A DNA stretch of 64,000 nt from PLanc-01 sp035342095 (GCA_035342095.1 DAOQWL010000002.1:77449-141448); one strand, 5' to 3'; counted from the stretch's first letter, positions 34,314 through 43,553 are shown. Numbers and translations: made by a program. Notes: a model not told the origin generated them from the letters alone.

Positions 34314-35660
34314 ATGAAACGATTGGTCTCATTCATAGCATGTGCGGCAATCGCGGGCGTTGCGTCGGCCAAGGTGGACTTGACCACGCTGCCCTCGCGG
34401 GACACCGTGCAACTGACGATCTACAACTCCGCGGACATGACGCTCGTCCGCGAGAGCCGGGCACTGACCCTCAAGCAGGGGACCAATGCCCTGCAGTTCT
34501 CCTGGGAGAATACGCTGATCGATCCGACGAGCCTGGAGATGCTGGCGAAGGCCCAGGCGGACAAGATCGACATCGCGGAGCTGGTGTACCCGCCGCGAGT
34601 GAAGAACCTGGGCCTCTGGAACGTCCGGAGCGAAGTCAGCGGCCCGGTCCCCGTCGAGATCACGTATCTGACCAGCGGCCTGACCTGGCGGGCTTTCTAC
34701 ATGGGCACTCTCGCGAAGGACGAGAAGACCATGCGCCTGGAGGGTTACGTCCGCGTCACGAACAACAGCGGCGAGGACTACGAGAACGCCCAGACCCGCC
34801 TGATCGTCGGCAAGGTCCACATCCTCGACCAGATCGCCGACCTGGCCCGGCGTGAGTATCCCTATGGCCGGCCGGATGAGCAGCGTCCGGTTCCGACGGC
34901 TATGCCGGCTCCGATGATGAGGGCCGCAGGGCGGCGGGCGCTGAGCGAGACGACTTTGGGGGTGGCCGCCAAGCCCAAGGAGATCGTGAAGGAAGGCTTG
35001 AGCGAGTACTTCCTCTACACGATCGGAGGGACCGAGACGATCCCGACGGGCTGGTCGAAGCGCCTGGCGAGTTTCGACGTCGAGGGCGTGCCCGTCGTGA
35101 ATCTGTACAAGTACGAAGAAGAGCGGTACGGCCCCCGCGTCGTGCGGTTCCTGAGCTTCAAGAACGACCAGGAGCACAAGCTGGGCCAGACCCCGATCCC
35201 CGACGGCCAGCTCAAGGTGTATCGGTCGGTCGATGACGCCAAGCACCTGTCCTACGAGGGCCAGTCCTCCTTCAAGTACATCCCCGTGAACGACGAGGTG
35301 GAACTGAATCTGGGGGCGGTTGCCGACGTGGTCGTCGAGCCCAGGCTCATGGAGACGAAGACGGAGAACTACCGCTTCGACACGAGAGGCAACGTCAACG
35401 GCTGGGACGAAGTCCAGGTCTTCCGCGTGGAGGTCCGCAATACCCGCGACGTGCCCGCCAGGATCGAGATCAAACGCAACTTCAGCGTGCCGCAGTGGGA
35501 CCTGAAGCGAGCCGGCGACGAGGCCGCCTTCGAGAAGGTCGATCTGGACACGGTCAAGTTCACGCTCCAAATGCCGCCGCAGTCGAAGAAGACGTTCGAG
35601 TACACGCTGACGACCTACCAGGGCGCCCGCGCCGAGGATTGGAGCAGACGGAACCGATGA
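34314..35660 (+). CDS. Exported DUF4139-like protein, close paralogue of sensor domain
   Basis: 448 residues from ATG 34314 (AGGAG 8 bases upstream). Signal peptide MKRLVSFIACAAIAGVASA, mature start KVDLTTLPSRDTVQLTIYNS. It has nearly the same blocks as the anti-sigma periplasmic region: SADMTLVRESRALTLKQGTN, LTSGLTWRAFYMGTL, NNSGEDYENAQTRLIVGKVH, EGLSEYFLYTIGGTETIPTG and a C-terminal QMPPQSKKTFEYTLTTYQGA. Function unknown; periplasmic or surface location expected. It may compete with, mimic or bind the anti-sigma sensor domain. Confidence 0.82.
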   Translation: MKRLVSFIACAAIAGVASAKVDLTTLPSRDTVQLTIYNSADMTLVRESRALTLKQGTNALQFSWENTLIDPTSLEMLAKAQADKIDIAELVYPPRVKNLGLWNVRSEVSGPVPVEITYLTSGLTWRAFYMGTLAKDEKTMRLEGYVRVTNNSGEDYENAQTRLIVGKVHILDQIADLARREYPYGRPDEQRPVPTAMPAPMMRAAGRRALSETTLGVAAKPKEIVKEGLSEYFLYTIGGTETIPTGWSKRLASFDVEGVPVVNLYKYEEERYGPRVVRFLSFKNDQEHKLGQTPIPDGQLKVYRSVDDAKHLSYEGQSSFKYIPVNDEVELNLGAVADVVVEPRLMETKTENYRFDTRGNVNGWDEVQVFRVEVRNTRDVPARIEIKRNFSVPQWDLKRAGDEAAFEKVDLDTVKFTLQMPPQSKKTFEYTLTTYQGARAEDWSRRNR

Positions 35661-35731
35661 TTTGGATTCCAAAGAACCGTGAAGCGACTCAGGATGACAA
35701 GAGAGACCGAGGTCTTCTGTTGGGAGCTACG

Positions 35732-37099
35732 ATGAAACGGTTTCACACAGTGTTCATGATTGCGCTGTTCGCCACCGCGGCCCAGGCCAAGGTCGATCTG
35801 GTCACGCTGCCGGCTCGCAACGCGGTGCAGCTCACGATCTACAATTCCGCGGACATGACGCTCGTGCGGGACAGCCGGGCGCTGACCCTCAAGGAAGGGG
35901 AGAATGCCCTGCAATTCTCGTGGGAGAACACGCTGATTGACCCGACGAGCCTGGAGATGCTGCCCAAGGCCCAGGCCGACAAGATCGATATCGCCGAGCT
36001 GACGTATCCGGCCCGCGTGAAGAACGTGGGCCTGTGGGACGTCCGCAGTCGGACGAGCGGCAAGGTCCCCGTCGAGATCACGTATCTGACGAGCGGCCTG
36101 GCCTGGCGGGCCTTCTACATGGGAACGCTCTCCTCGGACGAGAAGACCATGCGACTGGAGGGCTACGTCCGCGTCACGAACAACAGCGGCGAGGACTACG
36201 AAGACGCCCAGGTCCGCCTGATTGTCGGCAAGGTCCACATCCTCGACCAGATCGCCCAACTGGCCCAACGCGAGTATCCTTATGGCCGACCGGTGGGAGC
36301 GGAAGACGAGAGTCGATTGCGGGGCATCCGGCCCAAGAGGGAAATGGAGAAACTGCAGTTCATGTTCGATGCGGTTGCTCCTCAGACGCCGGCGGCGACG
36401 GGTCTCGAAGCACCCAAGGAGATCGTCAAGGAAGGGCTCAGCGAATACTTTCTGTATACCATCGAGGGGACCGAGACGATTCCGAACGGTTGGTCGAAGC
36501 GGCTGTTGAGCTTCGACGTGGACGAGGTCCCGGTCGTCAATCTGTACAAGTATGAAGAGGAGCGATACGGCGAGGCGGTCGAGCGGTTCCTGAGCTTCAC
36601 CAACGACGAGGAGCACAAGCTCGGCGCTACGCCCATCCCGGACGGCACGCTCACCGCCTACCGCAGGGCCGACACGCAGGGACATCTGTCTTACGAGGGA
36701 CAGTCCTCGTTCAAGTACATCCCCGTGGGCGAGGAGGCGGAGCTGGACCTTGGGCCGGTCGAGAACATCGTGGTAGAGCCCGTGCTGATGGAGACTCGCA
36801 CGGAGAACTTCCGCTTCGATGGGGATCGGGATGTCGCGGGCTGGGACGAGATTCAGACGTTCGAGGTCAAAGTCAAGAACACGCGGGACGTGCCGGTGAA
36901 GATCGAGATTCGCCGGAACTTCGAGACGCAGTACTGGACGATGAAACAGGCCGGACAGATCGACGGGTTTGAGAAGGTGGACCTGGATACGGTCGAATTC
37001 ACTGTGCTCCTGCAACCGCGGTCGGAGCGGGCATTCCAGTACACGCTGACCACCTACCAGGGCACGCGAACCGAGGACTGGGACCGCCTGTCCCGGTAG
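35732..37099 (+). CDS. Exported DUF4139-like protein, second close paralogue
   Basis: 455 residues from ATG 35732 (GGGAG six bases upstream). Signal peptide MKRFHTVFMIALFATAAQA, then KVDLVTLPARNAVQLTIYNS. It is a near twin of the product encoded at 34314, with blocks matching in order: TLKEGENALQFSWENTLIDP, LTSGLAWRAFYMGTLSSDE, NNSGEDYEDAQVRLIVGKVH, EGLSEYFLYTIEGTETIPNG. They diverge mainly in a mid-protein insert (~185-225, ESRLRGIRPKREMEKLQF), the same place at which the anti-sigma copy varies. Tandem duplication within the operon is likely. Confidence 0.82.
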   Translation: MKRFHTVFMIALFATAAQAKVDLVTLPARNAVQLTIYNSADMTLVRDSRALTLKEGENALQFSWENTLIDPTSLEMLPKAQADKIDIAELTYPARVKNVGLWDVRSRTSGKVPVEITYLTSGLAWRAFYMGTLSSDEKTMRLEGYVRVTNNSGEDYEDAQVRLIVGKVHILDQIAQLAQREYPYGRPVGAEDESRLRGIRPKREMEKLQFMFDAVAPQTPAATGLEAPKEIVKEGLSEYFLYTIEGTETIPNGWSKRLLSFDVDEVPVVNLYKYEEERYGEAVERFLSFTNDEEHKLGATPIPDGTLTAYRRADTQGHLSYEGQSSFKYIPVGEEAELDLGPVENIVVEPVLMETRTENFRFDGDRDVAGWDEIQTFEVKVKNTRDVPVKIEIRRNFETQYWTMKQAGQIDGFEKVDLDTVEFTVLLQPRSERAFQYTLTTYQGTRTEDWDRLSR

Positions 37100-37105
37100 G
37101 CTCGC

Positions 37106-37304
37106 GTGGTACGCACCCTATAGGCGCCGCTCCCGGTTCGTAGTGACGCCGTGAGGCGTTTCACGCTGGCACAGGCGTGGGGTAGACAAGATGGTGTATG
37201 GTACGCACCCTACCGCGCCGTTCACGTTAGAAGGGGGAGCGCAGGAGGATAGGGTTTGGAGTTCCGCCTTCAGGCGGCTCAAGACCGCGTAAACGCGGAA
37301 CTCC
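37106..37304. repeat. Cluster of palindromic repeats after the DUF4139 operon
   Basis: Three repeat types follow one another. GGTACGCACCCTA occurs at about 37108-37120 and 37200-37212. TTCGTAGTGACGCCGTGAGG is at about 37137. A GGAGTTCCGCCTTCAGGCGG unit starting at about 37258 is followed by CCGCGTAAACGCGGAACTCC, ending at about 37303. The last is a compound palindrome. Related copies are at 41452-41473, 39838-39862 and 52286-52319. Confidence 0.6.
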
Positions 37305-37376
37305 GAACGGGCCCAATGTCGCCCCATCGCCCCCCATTTCAGAACGGCTGGCGCACTGCGGCTGACGGGTGGATAC

Positions 37377-39674
37377 TCACAGCCGGCTCAGTTCTGCGAT
37401 GGCTCTTGCAAGCCGGTTTCGGTGCTCCTCGACGGGAGCCGGGTCCTTCGTGAAGGTGGTCATGGTGGTCGTGACGCTGGCCGGCACTTCGAGCATCGCG
37501 GCGTAGCGCTCTTTCTGCTCGGCGCTGAGCCTGGTGCCCTGGGCCTCGACCAGGCGCTTCAGGATCACGAAGTACTCGTAGTCCTCGATGCCGTCGCGGA
37601 GCATCTCCCAGCGGATGCTGTCCACTGGGCCCTCCAGCACCGGCGCGCCGGGGTGGGCATCGGCCGCTGCGACCGGCGGGTAGACGAATCGACCGTCGCC
37701 GTTGCCCCAGGGGCGCTTCGCGCCAGCGGGCGTGCTGTACCCCGAAGTCCAGCCCATCGGATCTTCGTAGGGGTTCTGCGGACGGTCCGCCTCGGGATAG
37801 GCCGCGGAGCTGGTCCAGTAGTTCGTCTGCCAGACGAGGATGCCGTCGATCTTCCGTTGCCACGTCTGCCAGAGCCAGACCCGAAGCTCGGTCCCTGGAT
37901 GATCGATGAAAAGGGTACAATAGGGAGTTTTGGGACCAGTGCACACATACCACCAAAACTTCTCGCCGTGCTGGCGTCGCTGTTCCGCGAGGTCGGGATT
38001 GAAGTGGTCGGAGATCGGGCACCAGATGTTCGGGCCGCCGAGCAACGCGGGCTCCACCTGCTCGGTGAGCATTCGGTTGATGTCGGGGGCGGCGGCCTTG
38101 AGCTTGGCGAAGCCGTTGTTGACGAAGGCGTAGTCCTTCGGGTCGGGCTCGTCGAACCAGTAGACGAACGCCTTGTCGAGCCAGCCCTTGGCCCGCAGGT
38201 GTTCCTGGATCTGTGTGCAGTAGCTGGTGAAGAGGGCCTTGTAGTGCGGCGTGCTCTCCTCGAAGCCCAGCAGTTCGGGCGCGGACCTCGAATGGAAGGT
38301 TCCGCCGCCCAGGCCGGGGATGCCCAGCCGGAAGGAGTTGAAGCCATAGTGGTCGATGGCCCGTTCCATGGCCTTGTCCCACGCCGTGAAGTCGAACTTC
38401 ACCTGGAGCTTGTCCCGCTCGACCGGCGGCAGTTCCGGCGGCTCGAACCCGCCCGTCTCGATGAGTTCCTTGCCCGTGCCCGCGTCGGTCAGCGAGACGC
38501 CGTCGAACCAGACGAGGCCCGTCCTTTCGCCGTCGTCCGTCCAGGCGGTGGCCCGCAGATGAAGCTGGACCGACCGCGCGCCCTGCGGGAACCCTTTGAT
38601 GACGCGGTCGAACTCCTGCCACTGCCCGCTGCCGTCGAGGGCCATATCGTTGTTGCCGCCGGAGATCCACTTGCCGCCCGCGTCGAAGTGGTTCAGCGTG
38701 ACCAACAGCGTGTGGTCGGGCGCCGCGGTGCGATACCACAGCCGCAGACGCAGACCGCCCTCCGGGATCGCCACGAGCGGCTCATACGTCGCGGTCACGG
38801 TCTCGTCCGCCCGGTCGTCGAAGACCAGCAGGGCCCGCTCGCCGCTGTGGACCTCATTCTTGACGATCCGTCCGCCGTGCCACTTCGGCTTGGGCGGCCG
38901 GATGTCGGGCCACGTCACCCCAATCGCGTCCAGCGGCGCGAGGTCGTACGTCGAGATGTGATGGCTGCTGAAGTTCGCCCAGTACTTCTCCAGGACCTGA
39001 CGCTTCTGCTGCGGATCGGTGACGCCCTGATAGTGATAGGCCAGGTCGTCGCTGAATCCGAACGCGGTCACGCACGTCATCCGCTTGGGCAGCTCGAAAT
39101 CATAGACCTCGACCTTCAGCGGCGCTGCGATCTGGAATCCCTCGCCCGCCAGATCGATCCGGCCCTCGTACACGCCCGCCTTCGCGTTTTGTGGGACGTG
39201 GACGCGAACCCAGAACGGCTGATTCTTCCCCGCCTCCAGGTTCATCGGCTTGTCCATCGGCGGCAGGGGGTCGGGCCAATAGCCCGCTACGGCGCTCTTG
39301 TCCGTCGGCTGCGTCACGTGGATGTAGCGGACCTCCAGGACTTCGACGCTCGTCGCAGGGATCGTCGCTCCGCCAGAACCGCTCAACGCCCCCGGCGTGA
39401 TGGTGACTCTCTGGATCGCGGCCTTCGGTTTCAGCACCAACTGCGCCGCTTCGGCCTCGTTCCTCGCCGCCCGAATGACGACGGCCTCGCCCTTGTCTTG
39501 TGGCAGGGGACAATCGCGTCCGATCTTCCATCCGGAAGACGCCCACCAGACCGCGACCTGCTCGCTCGACCCCGGCAGCAGCTCGCCGCGAGTCGCATTC
39601 AGATACTCCTCGCCCCACGCGCAGCCAACAAATCCGCCCACCACAACAGCCGCACACAACAGACGTGTCCACAT
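37377..39674 (-). CDS. Exported DUF4091 glycoside-hydrolase-like protein
   Basis: 765 residues. Signal peptide MWTRLLCAAVVVGGFVGCAW with a cysteine near the cleavage site. An N-terminal beta region (~25-180) is followed by a carbohydrate-binding-like insert (~265-415, RLRLWYRTAAPDHTLL, HLRATAWTDDGERTG). The C-terminal half is a TIM-barrel-like DUF4091 domain, with KAFVYWFDEPDPKDYAFVNN as the probable active-site region, RVWLWQTWQRKIDGILVWQT and VDSIRWEMLRDGIEDYEYFV. Such proteins are common in polysaccharide-degrading planctomycetes. No activity is proven for the family. It reads toward the DUF4139 operon. Confidence 0.82.
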   Translation of the reverse strand: MWTRLLCAAVVVGGFVGCAWGEEYLNATRGELLPGSSEQVAVWWASSGWKIGRDCPLPQDKGEAVVIRAARNEAEAAQLVLKPKAAIQRVTITPGALSGSGGATIPATSVEVLEVRYIHVTQPTDKSAVAGYWPDPLPPMDKPMNLEAGKNQPFWVRVHVPQNAKAGVYEGRIDLAGEGFQIAAPLKVEVYDFELPKRMTCVTAFGFSDDLAYHYQGVTDPQQKRQVLEKYWANFSSHHISTYDLAPLDAIGVTWPDIRPPKPKWHGGRIVKNEVHSGERALLVFDDRADETVTATYEPLVAIPEGGLRLRLWYRTAAPDHTLLVTLNHFDAGGKWISGGNNDMALDGSGQWQEFDRVIKGFPQGARSVQLHLRATAWTDDGERTGLVWFDGVSLTDAGTGKELIETGGFEPPELPPVERDKLQVKFDFTAWDKAMERAIDHYGFNSFRLGIPGLGGGTFHSRSAPELLGFEESTPHYKALFTSYCTQIQEHLRAKGWLDKAFVYWFDEPDPKDYAFVNNGFAKLKAAAPDINRMLTEQVEPALLGGPNIWCPISDHFNPDLAEQRRQHGEKFWWYVCTGPKTPYCTLFIDHPGTELRVWLWQTWQRKIDGILVWQTNYWTSSAAYPEADRPQNPYEDPMGWTSGYSTPAGAKRPWGNGDGRFVYPPVAAADAHPGAPVLEGPVDSIRWEMLRDGIEDYEYFVILKRLVEAQGTRLSAEQKERYAAMLEVPASVTTTMTTFTKDPAPVEEHRNRLARAIAELSRL

Positions 39675-40039
39675 CTTCAGACCCTCTCAAAAGACACTCA
39701 CGCAATCGGTTGCTCGGATTGTCGGCCCAGAGTCGCGGCGCGTCAAGGGGATTGCTGCTTTTGACGCTCGCCGTATCTGTGCGATCTTTCGGGTGTCACG
39801 GCCCCTCCGATCCGGATCTGTCCTGTGCACAGTCCGTCTGTAGTGACGCCGTAAGGCGTTATCCTCTGCGCTTTGGATGATATGCTCTTATGGGCACACT
39901 GCAAGCCGCTCGGTCCAATTTGCATGCAATTGCCCTGGGGTCTTCCGGCGTTTCTGTTGTCCCCTCCTATGGGCTGTGCTATCATCCTCGCTTCGACCGC
40001 GATAGAGTCCGTATTCGTGAGGTTTCAGTGTGGGGTTCT
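39675..40039. other. 365-base gap with repeat and promoter
   Basis: Contains a TAGTGACGCCGTAAGGCGTT repeat unit (39840-39859). A promoter candidate TTGTCC (39957-39962), 17 bases, TATCAT (39980-39985) lies before the M24-like gene. Nothing else was identified. Confidence 0.55.
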
Positions 40040-41443
40040 ATGACTGCTTCCAGGAAACACCGATTGATCGAGATCGAGTGGCCGACGTTTGGCGAATGCC
40101 CGCCGCCGGCACGAGCGGGCGTTGTCGAGCTTCAGTCGCGAATCGATGCGGCTATCGAGGCCATGGACAAGCTCGGACTGACGCACCTGGTCGTCTACGG
40201 CGACCGCGAGCACTTCGCCAATATGGCCTGGTTCACCGGCTTCGATCCGCGTTTCGAGGAGGCCCTGTTCGTCCTCGGCGGTCAGAGAGACCCGCTGCTC
40301 GTCGTGGGCAACGAGTGCGAGGGGTACCTGCCCGTCAGTCCACTGTTCACCGCGAGCAGATTGCGGAGCGAACGGTTCCAGTCCTTCTCACTGCTGAATC
40401 AGCCGCGAGGCAACAGCCGGCTCCTGAAGGACATCTTCGCGGACGAAGGGATCGAGCCGGGCGCGAAGGTCGGATGCGTGGGCTGGAAGTACTTCGCCGA
40501 TTCTGAACACCCCGACGGCAAGCACGCCCTCGACCTGCCTTCCTACATTGCGGATACGCTCCGCGACCTGGCGGGTCGGGACAACGTGACGAACGCCAAC
40601 GCCATGCTGATGCACCCAGGCACGGGTCTGCGGACTTTCTGTTCGCCTGCGGAGATCGCCTATTTCGAGCACACCAACGTCCTTGCGTCCGAGGGCATGA
40701 GATGCATGCTCTTCGGCCTACGGGAGGGGATGACCGACTGCGAGCTGGCCCAACGGGCCCACTACAACGGCGTGCCCCAGGGCTGTCACATGACGCTCGC
40801 CACCGGCGATCTGCCCGGCTTGTCGGGTCCCGTCGGCGCGACCATCCGAAAGGGGACGCCCCTTTCGACGAACCTCTGCTACTGGGGCAGCAACATCTGT
40901 CGCGCCGGTTGGGTCGCGTCGTCGGCCCGCGAGCTGCCCGCCAACGCGAGGGACTACGTCGAGCAGTTCGCTGGTCTCTATTTCGAGGTGATGAGCGAAT
41001 GGTTCGACCTGCTGCGGATCGGCACGCCGGGAGGCGAACTGGCCCGCTTGATTGCAGAGAGATTGCCTTTCGAGAAGTTCGGCATCTTCCTGAACCCTGG
41101 GCACCTCATCCACCTCGACGAATGGCTCAGCTCGCCGATCTATCCCGGCTCGGATATCCCGCTCCATTCAGGCATGGCGATGCAGGTCGATGTGATCCCT
41201 TCCTCGCCCATCTACTCGTCCACCCGAATGGAAGACGGCGTGGTGATCGCCGATGAGACCCTGCGTGCCGAGATCCAGCAGGAGTTCCCCGACTGCTTCG
41301 CCCGCTGTATGAAACGTCGGGACTTCATGGCAAATGTGCTGGGTATCCCGCTGCCCGAGGAGATCCTGCCTTTGTCCAACATCCCGGCCATCGTGCCCCC
41401 GTTCTTCCTGAAGCCGGGCACGATCCTGGCGATGGAACCATGA
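40040..41443 (+). CDS. M24-family (creatinase/aminopeptidase P-like) protein, metal site degraded
   Basis: 467 residues from ATG 40040 (MTASRKHRLIEIEWPTFGEC). The N-terminal creatinase-type domain has HLVVYGDREHFANMAWFTGF. The C-terminal pita-bread domain keeps a histidine region GHLIHLDEW, and RMEDGVVIADE where the last Glu ligand occurs. In place of the usual D-x-G...SDxTR block stands STNLCYWGSNICRAGW (about 275-291), so the first two Asp ligands appear lost. MQVDVIP replaces the IEPG motif. The product may be a non-peptidase descendant, or may use other ligands. Confidence 0.75.
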   Translation: MTASRKHRLIEIEWPTFGECPPPARAGVVELQSRIDAAIEAMDKLGLTHLVVYGDREHFANMAWFTGFDPRFEEALFVLGGQRDPLLVVGNECEGYLPVSPLFTASRLRSERFQSFSLLNQPRGNSRLLKDIFADEGIEPGAKVGCVGWKYFADSEHPDGKHALDLPSYIADTLRDLAGRDNVTNANAMLMHPGTGLRTFCSPAEIAYFEHTNVLASEGMRCMLFGLREGMTDCELAQRAHYNGVPQGCHMTLATGDLPGLSGPVGATIRKGTPLSTNLCYWGSNICRAGWVASSARELPANARDYVEQFAGLYFEVMSEWFDLLRIGTPGGELARLIAERLPFEKFGIFLNPGHLIHLDEWLSSPIYPGSDIPLHSGMAMQVDVIPSSPIYSSTRMEDGVVIADETLRAEIQQEFPDCFARCMKRRDFMANVLGIPLPEEILPLSNIPAIVPPFFLKPGTILAMEP

Positions 41444-41451
41444 GGAGGGAT

Positions 41452-41473
41452 GGTGCGTGATACGCACCCTACG
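41452..41473. repeat. GTGCGTGATACGCACCCTAC palindromic repeat unit
   Basis: GTGCGTGATACGCAC is a near-palindrome, followed by CCTACGAAAG. The same TACGCACCCTA core occurs twice near 37108-37212. It lies between the M24-like stop and the gapN promoter. Confidence 0.5.
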
Positions 41474-41490
41474 AAAGAGCCGCGAGAATC

Positions 41491-41520
41491 TTGACTCCTC
41501 TCGTCCCGTTGTGCTATCCT
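41491..41520 (+). promoter_or_regulatory. gapN promoter candidate
   Basis: TTGACT (41491-41496), 18 pyrimidine-rich bases, TATCCT (41515-41520). This is close to the housekeeping consensus and resembles the promoter candidates at 39957 and 43294. Confidence 0.65.
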
Positions 41521-41581
41521 CCTCTCGTCGTGGGGAGGGGATTGGGGTTGTTGGAAGTGCCCGAGAGAAAGGATGGCCGCC

Positions 41582-43204
41582 ATGAGCGACAAGACCATCG
41601 CGTCGATCTTCCCGTCCAGTGAGACGATTCCCGAGCAGCACCGCATCGCAACCGCCATCGAACAGCGGGAGTATCTGTGCAATGGCGAGATTCGCACCTG
41701 GGCCGGGGCGCAGCAGGATGTCCTGTCCCCGATCTGCGAGTCGGCCGACGGCGCCTGTCGGCAAAAGCGGATCGGCAGCTACCCGTTGCTTGGAGCCGAG
41801 CAGGCTCTGGAGGCGCTCGACGCGGCCTGCAAAGCCTACGACCACGGGCGGGGCGCCTGGCCCACCATGTCCGTCGAGGAGCGGATCAGGCACGTCGAAG
41901 GCTTCGCCTATCGAATGAAGGAGCGGCGGGACGAGGTGGTCAAGCTCCTGATGTGGGAGATCGGCAAGACGCTGCCCGATGCCCAGAAGGAGTTCGACCG
42001 GACCGTGGACTACATCCGCGACACGATCGGAGCGCTCAAGGACCTGGATCGCGTGTCGTCGCGGTTCGTCATCGAGCAGGGGGTGATCGGGCAGATCCGC
42101 CGGGCGCCGCTGGGCGTCGTGCTCTGCATGGGCCCGTTCAACTACCCGCTGAACGAGACCTTCACCACGCTGATCCCGGCCCTCATCATGGGCAACACGG
42201 TGATCTTCAAGCCGCCCAAGATGGGCGTGCTCCTGCACCGGCCGCTCCTGGAGGCGTTCCGCGACTCGTTCCCTGCGGGCGTCGTGAACACGGTCTATGG
42301 GCAGGGTCAGAAGGTGATCCAGCCCTTGATGGAGTCGGGCCGGATCGACGTGCTGGCCTTCATCGGCTCCAGCCGGGTGGCGGACATCCTCAAGAAGCAG
42401 CACCCCAAGCCGCACCGGCTCCGCTGCGTGCTGGGTTTGGAGGCCAAGAACGCTGGCATCGTCCTGAAGGACGCGGACCTCGACCTCGCGGTCAAGGAGT
42501 GTGTGCTGGGGTCGCTCTCCTACAATGGCCAGCGATGCACCGCCCTGAAGATCTTGTTCGTCCACGAGGCGATCATTGACCAGTTCCTGCCCAAGTTCGC
42601 GGAGGCAGTCGGCAAGCTCAAGGGCGGGATGCCCTGGGAGCCGGGAGTCCAGATCACACCGCTGCCCGAGCCCGACAAGACGAAGTACCTGCAAGACCTC
42701 ATCGCCGACGCCCAGGCCAAAGGCGCGAAGGTGGTCAACGTAGGCGGTGGCGCAGCGAGCGGGACCTTCATGTCGCCAGCGGTGGTCTACCCGGTCCGGC
42801 CGGGAATGAGGCTCTACGTCGAGGAGCAGTTCGGACCCGTGGTCCCCATCGCGACATTCAAAGACATCGAGGAGCCGATGAACTATGTGATCGACTCGAA
42901 CTACGGCCAGCAGGTGAGCCTCTTCGGCAGCGACGCGGCTGTCATCGCCGACCTCGTCGATCCGTTAGTCAACCAGGTCTGCCGGGTGAATATCAACAGC
43001 CAGTGCCAGCGGGGTCCCGACACCTTCCCCTTCACAGGCCGCAAGGACTCCGCGGAAAACACGCTCTCCGTCTCTGACGCCCTGAAAGTCTTCACAATCC
43101 GGACCCTGGTAGCCGCCAAAGAAACCGACCTCAACAAACAACTCATCAAGTCGATCGTGACCGACCGGTCCTCCCGCTTCCTCTCGACCGACTTCATCCT
43201 GTAG
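41582..43204 (+). CDS. gapN: Non-phosphorylating glyceraldehyde-3-phosphate dehydrogenase-like (GapN)
   Basis: 540 residues from ATG 41582, with AAAGGA eight bases upstream; ATG 41573 is too close to it. It is an aldehyde dehydrogenase superfamily enzyme that oxidises glyceraldehyde 3-phosphate to 3-phosphoglycerate with NADP, bypassing ATP synthesis at phosphoglycerate kinase. Key parts are MGPFNYPLNETFTTLIPALI, the catalytic Glu in LGLEAKNAGIVL and Cys in YNGQRCTALK (~320). The C-terminal INSQCQRGPDTFPFTGRKDS is a signature of GapN over other ALDHs. Other aldehydes remain possible. Carbon metabolism is the likely setting (aldolase is also in the window). Confidence 0.85.
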   Translation: MSDKTIASIFPSSETIPEQHRIATAIEQREYLCNGEIRTWAGAQQDVLSPICESADGACRQKRIGSYPLLGAEQALEALDAACKAYDHGRGAWPTMSVEERIRHVEGFAYRMKERRDEVVKLLMWEIGKTLPDAQKEFDRTVDYIRDTIGALKDLDRVSSRFVIEQGVIGQIRRAPLGVVLCMGPFNYPLNETFTTLIPALIMGNTVIFKPPKMGVLLHRPLLEAFRDSFPAGVVNTVYGQGQKVIQPLMESGRIDVLAFIGSSRVADILKKQHPKPHRLRCVLGLEAKNAGIVLKDADLDLAVKECVLGSLSYNGQRCTALKILFVHEAIIDQFLPKFAEAVGKLKGGMPWEPGVQITPLPEPDKTKYLQDLIADAQAKGAKVVNVGGGAASGTFMSPAVVYPVRPGMRLYVEEQFGPVVPIATFKDIEEPMNYVIDSNYGQQVSLFGSDAAVIADLVDPLVNQVCRVNINSQCQRGPDTFPFTGRKDSAENTLSVSDALKVFTIRTLVAAKETDLNKQLIKSIVTDRSSRFLSTDFIL

Positions 43205-43553
43205 AACCGTTCCTGCGATACGACGGGAGGGGGGCAGCTACGGGACTTGGCGTGGTCGCCGCGAGGAAAACACCCGTCGTCTCGGCAAACACATTGACTC
43301 TTCCCGCTCCTGTGTGTTACTCTATCGGCCGACAGCGAAAGGGGACCGGATGATGGGAGCGCAGCAGACAGATTGTCTGAAAAGCATACGGACGATGCGG
43401 CCGGTCGCTCCGGCGACAGTTGGAGAATCCGCCATGCCTTATGCGCGAAGGCGGGATGAACCGCGAGGCAGATCACCCCCGATGGTTATCGACGCGACCT
43501 CCAGTGGCGGCTCGGAACAAGAATACGCTGCAGCGAGAAAGGAACGGACTACT
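43205..43553 (+). promoter_or_regulatory. 349-base gap with promoter for the unknown gene
   Basis: TTGACT (43294-43299), 18 bases, TACTCT (43318-43323) form a promoter candidate. The rest (43324-43553) is a leader. It is open for reading in the gene frame, but the GAGAAAGGA ribosome site sits just before 43554. Nothing else was recognised. Confidence 0.55.
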
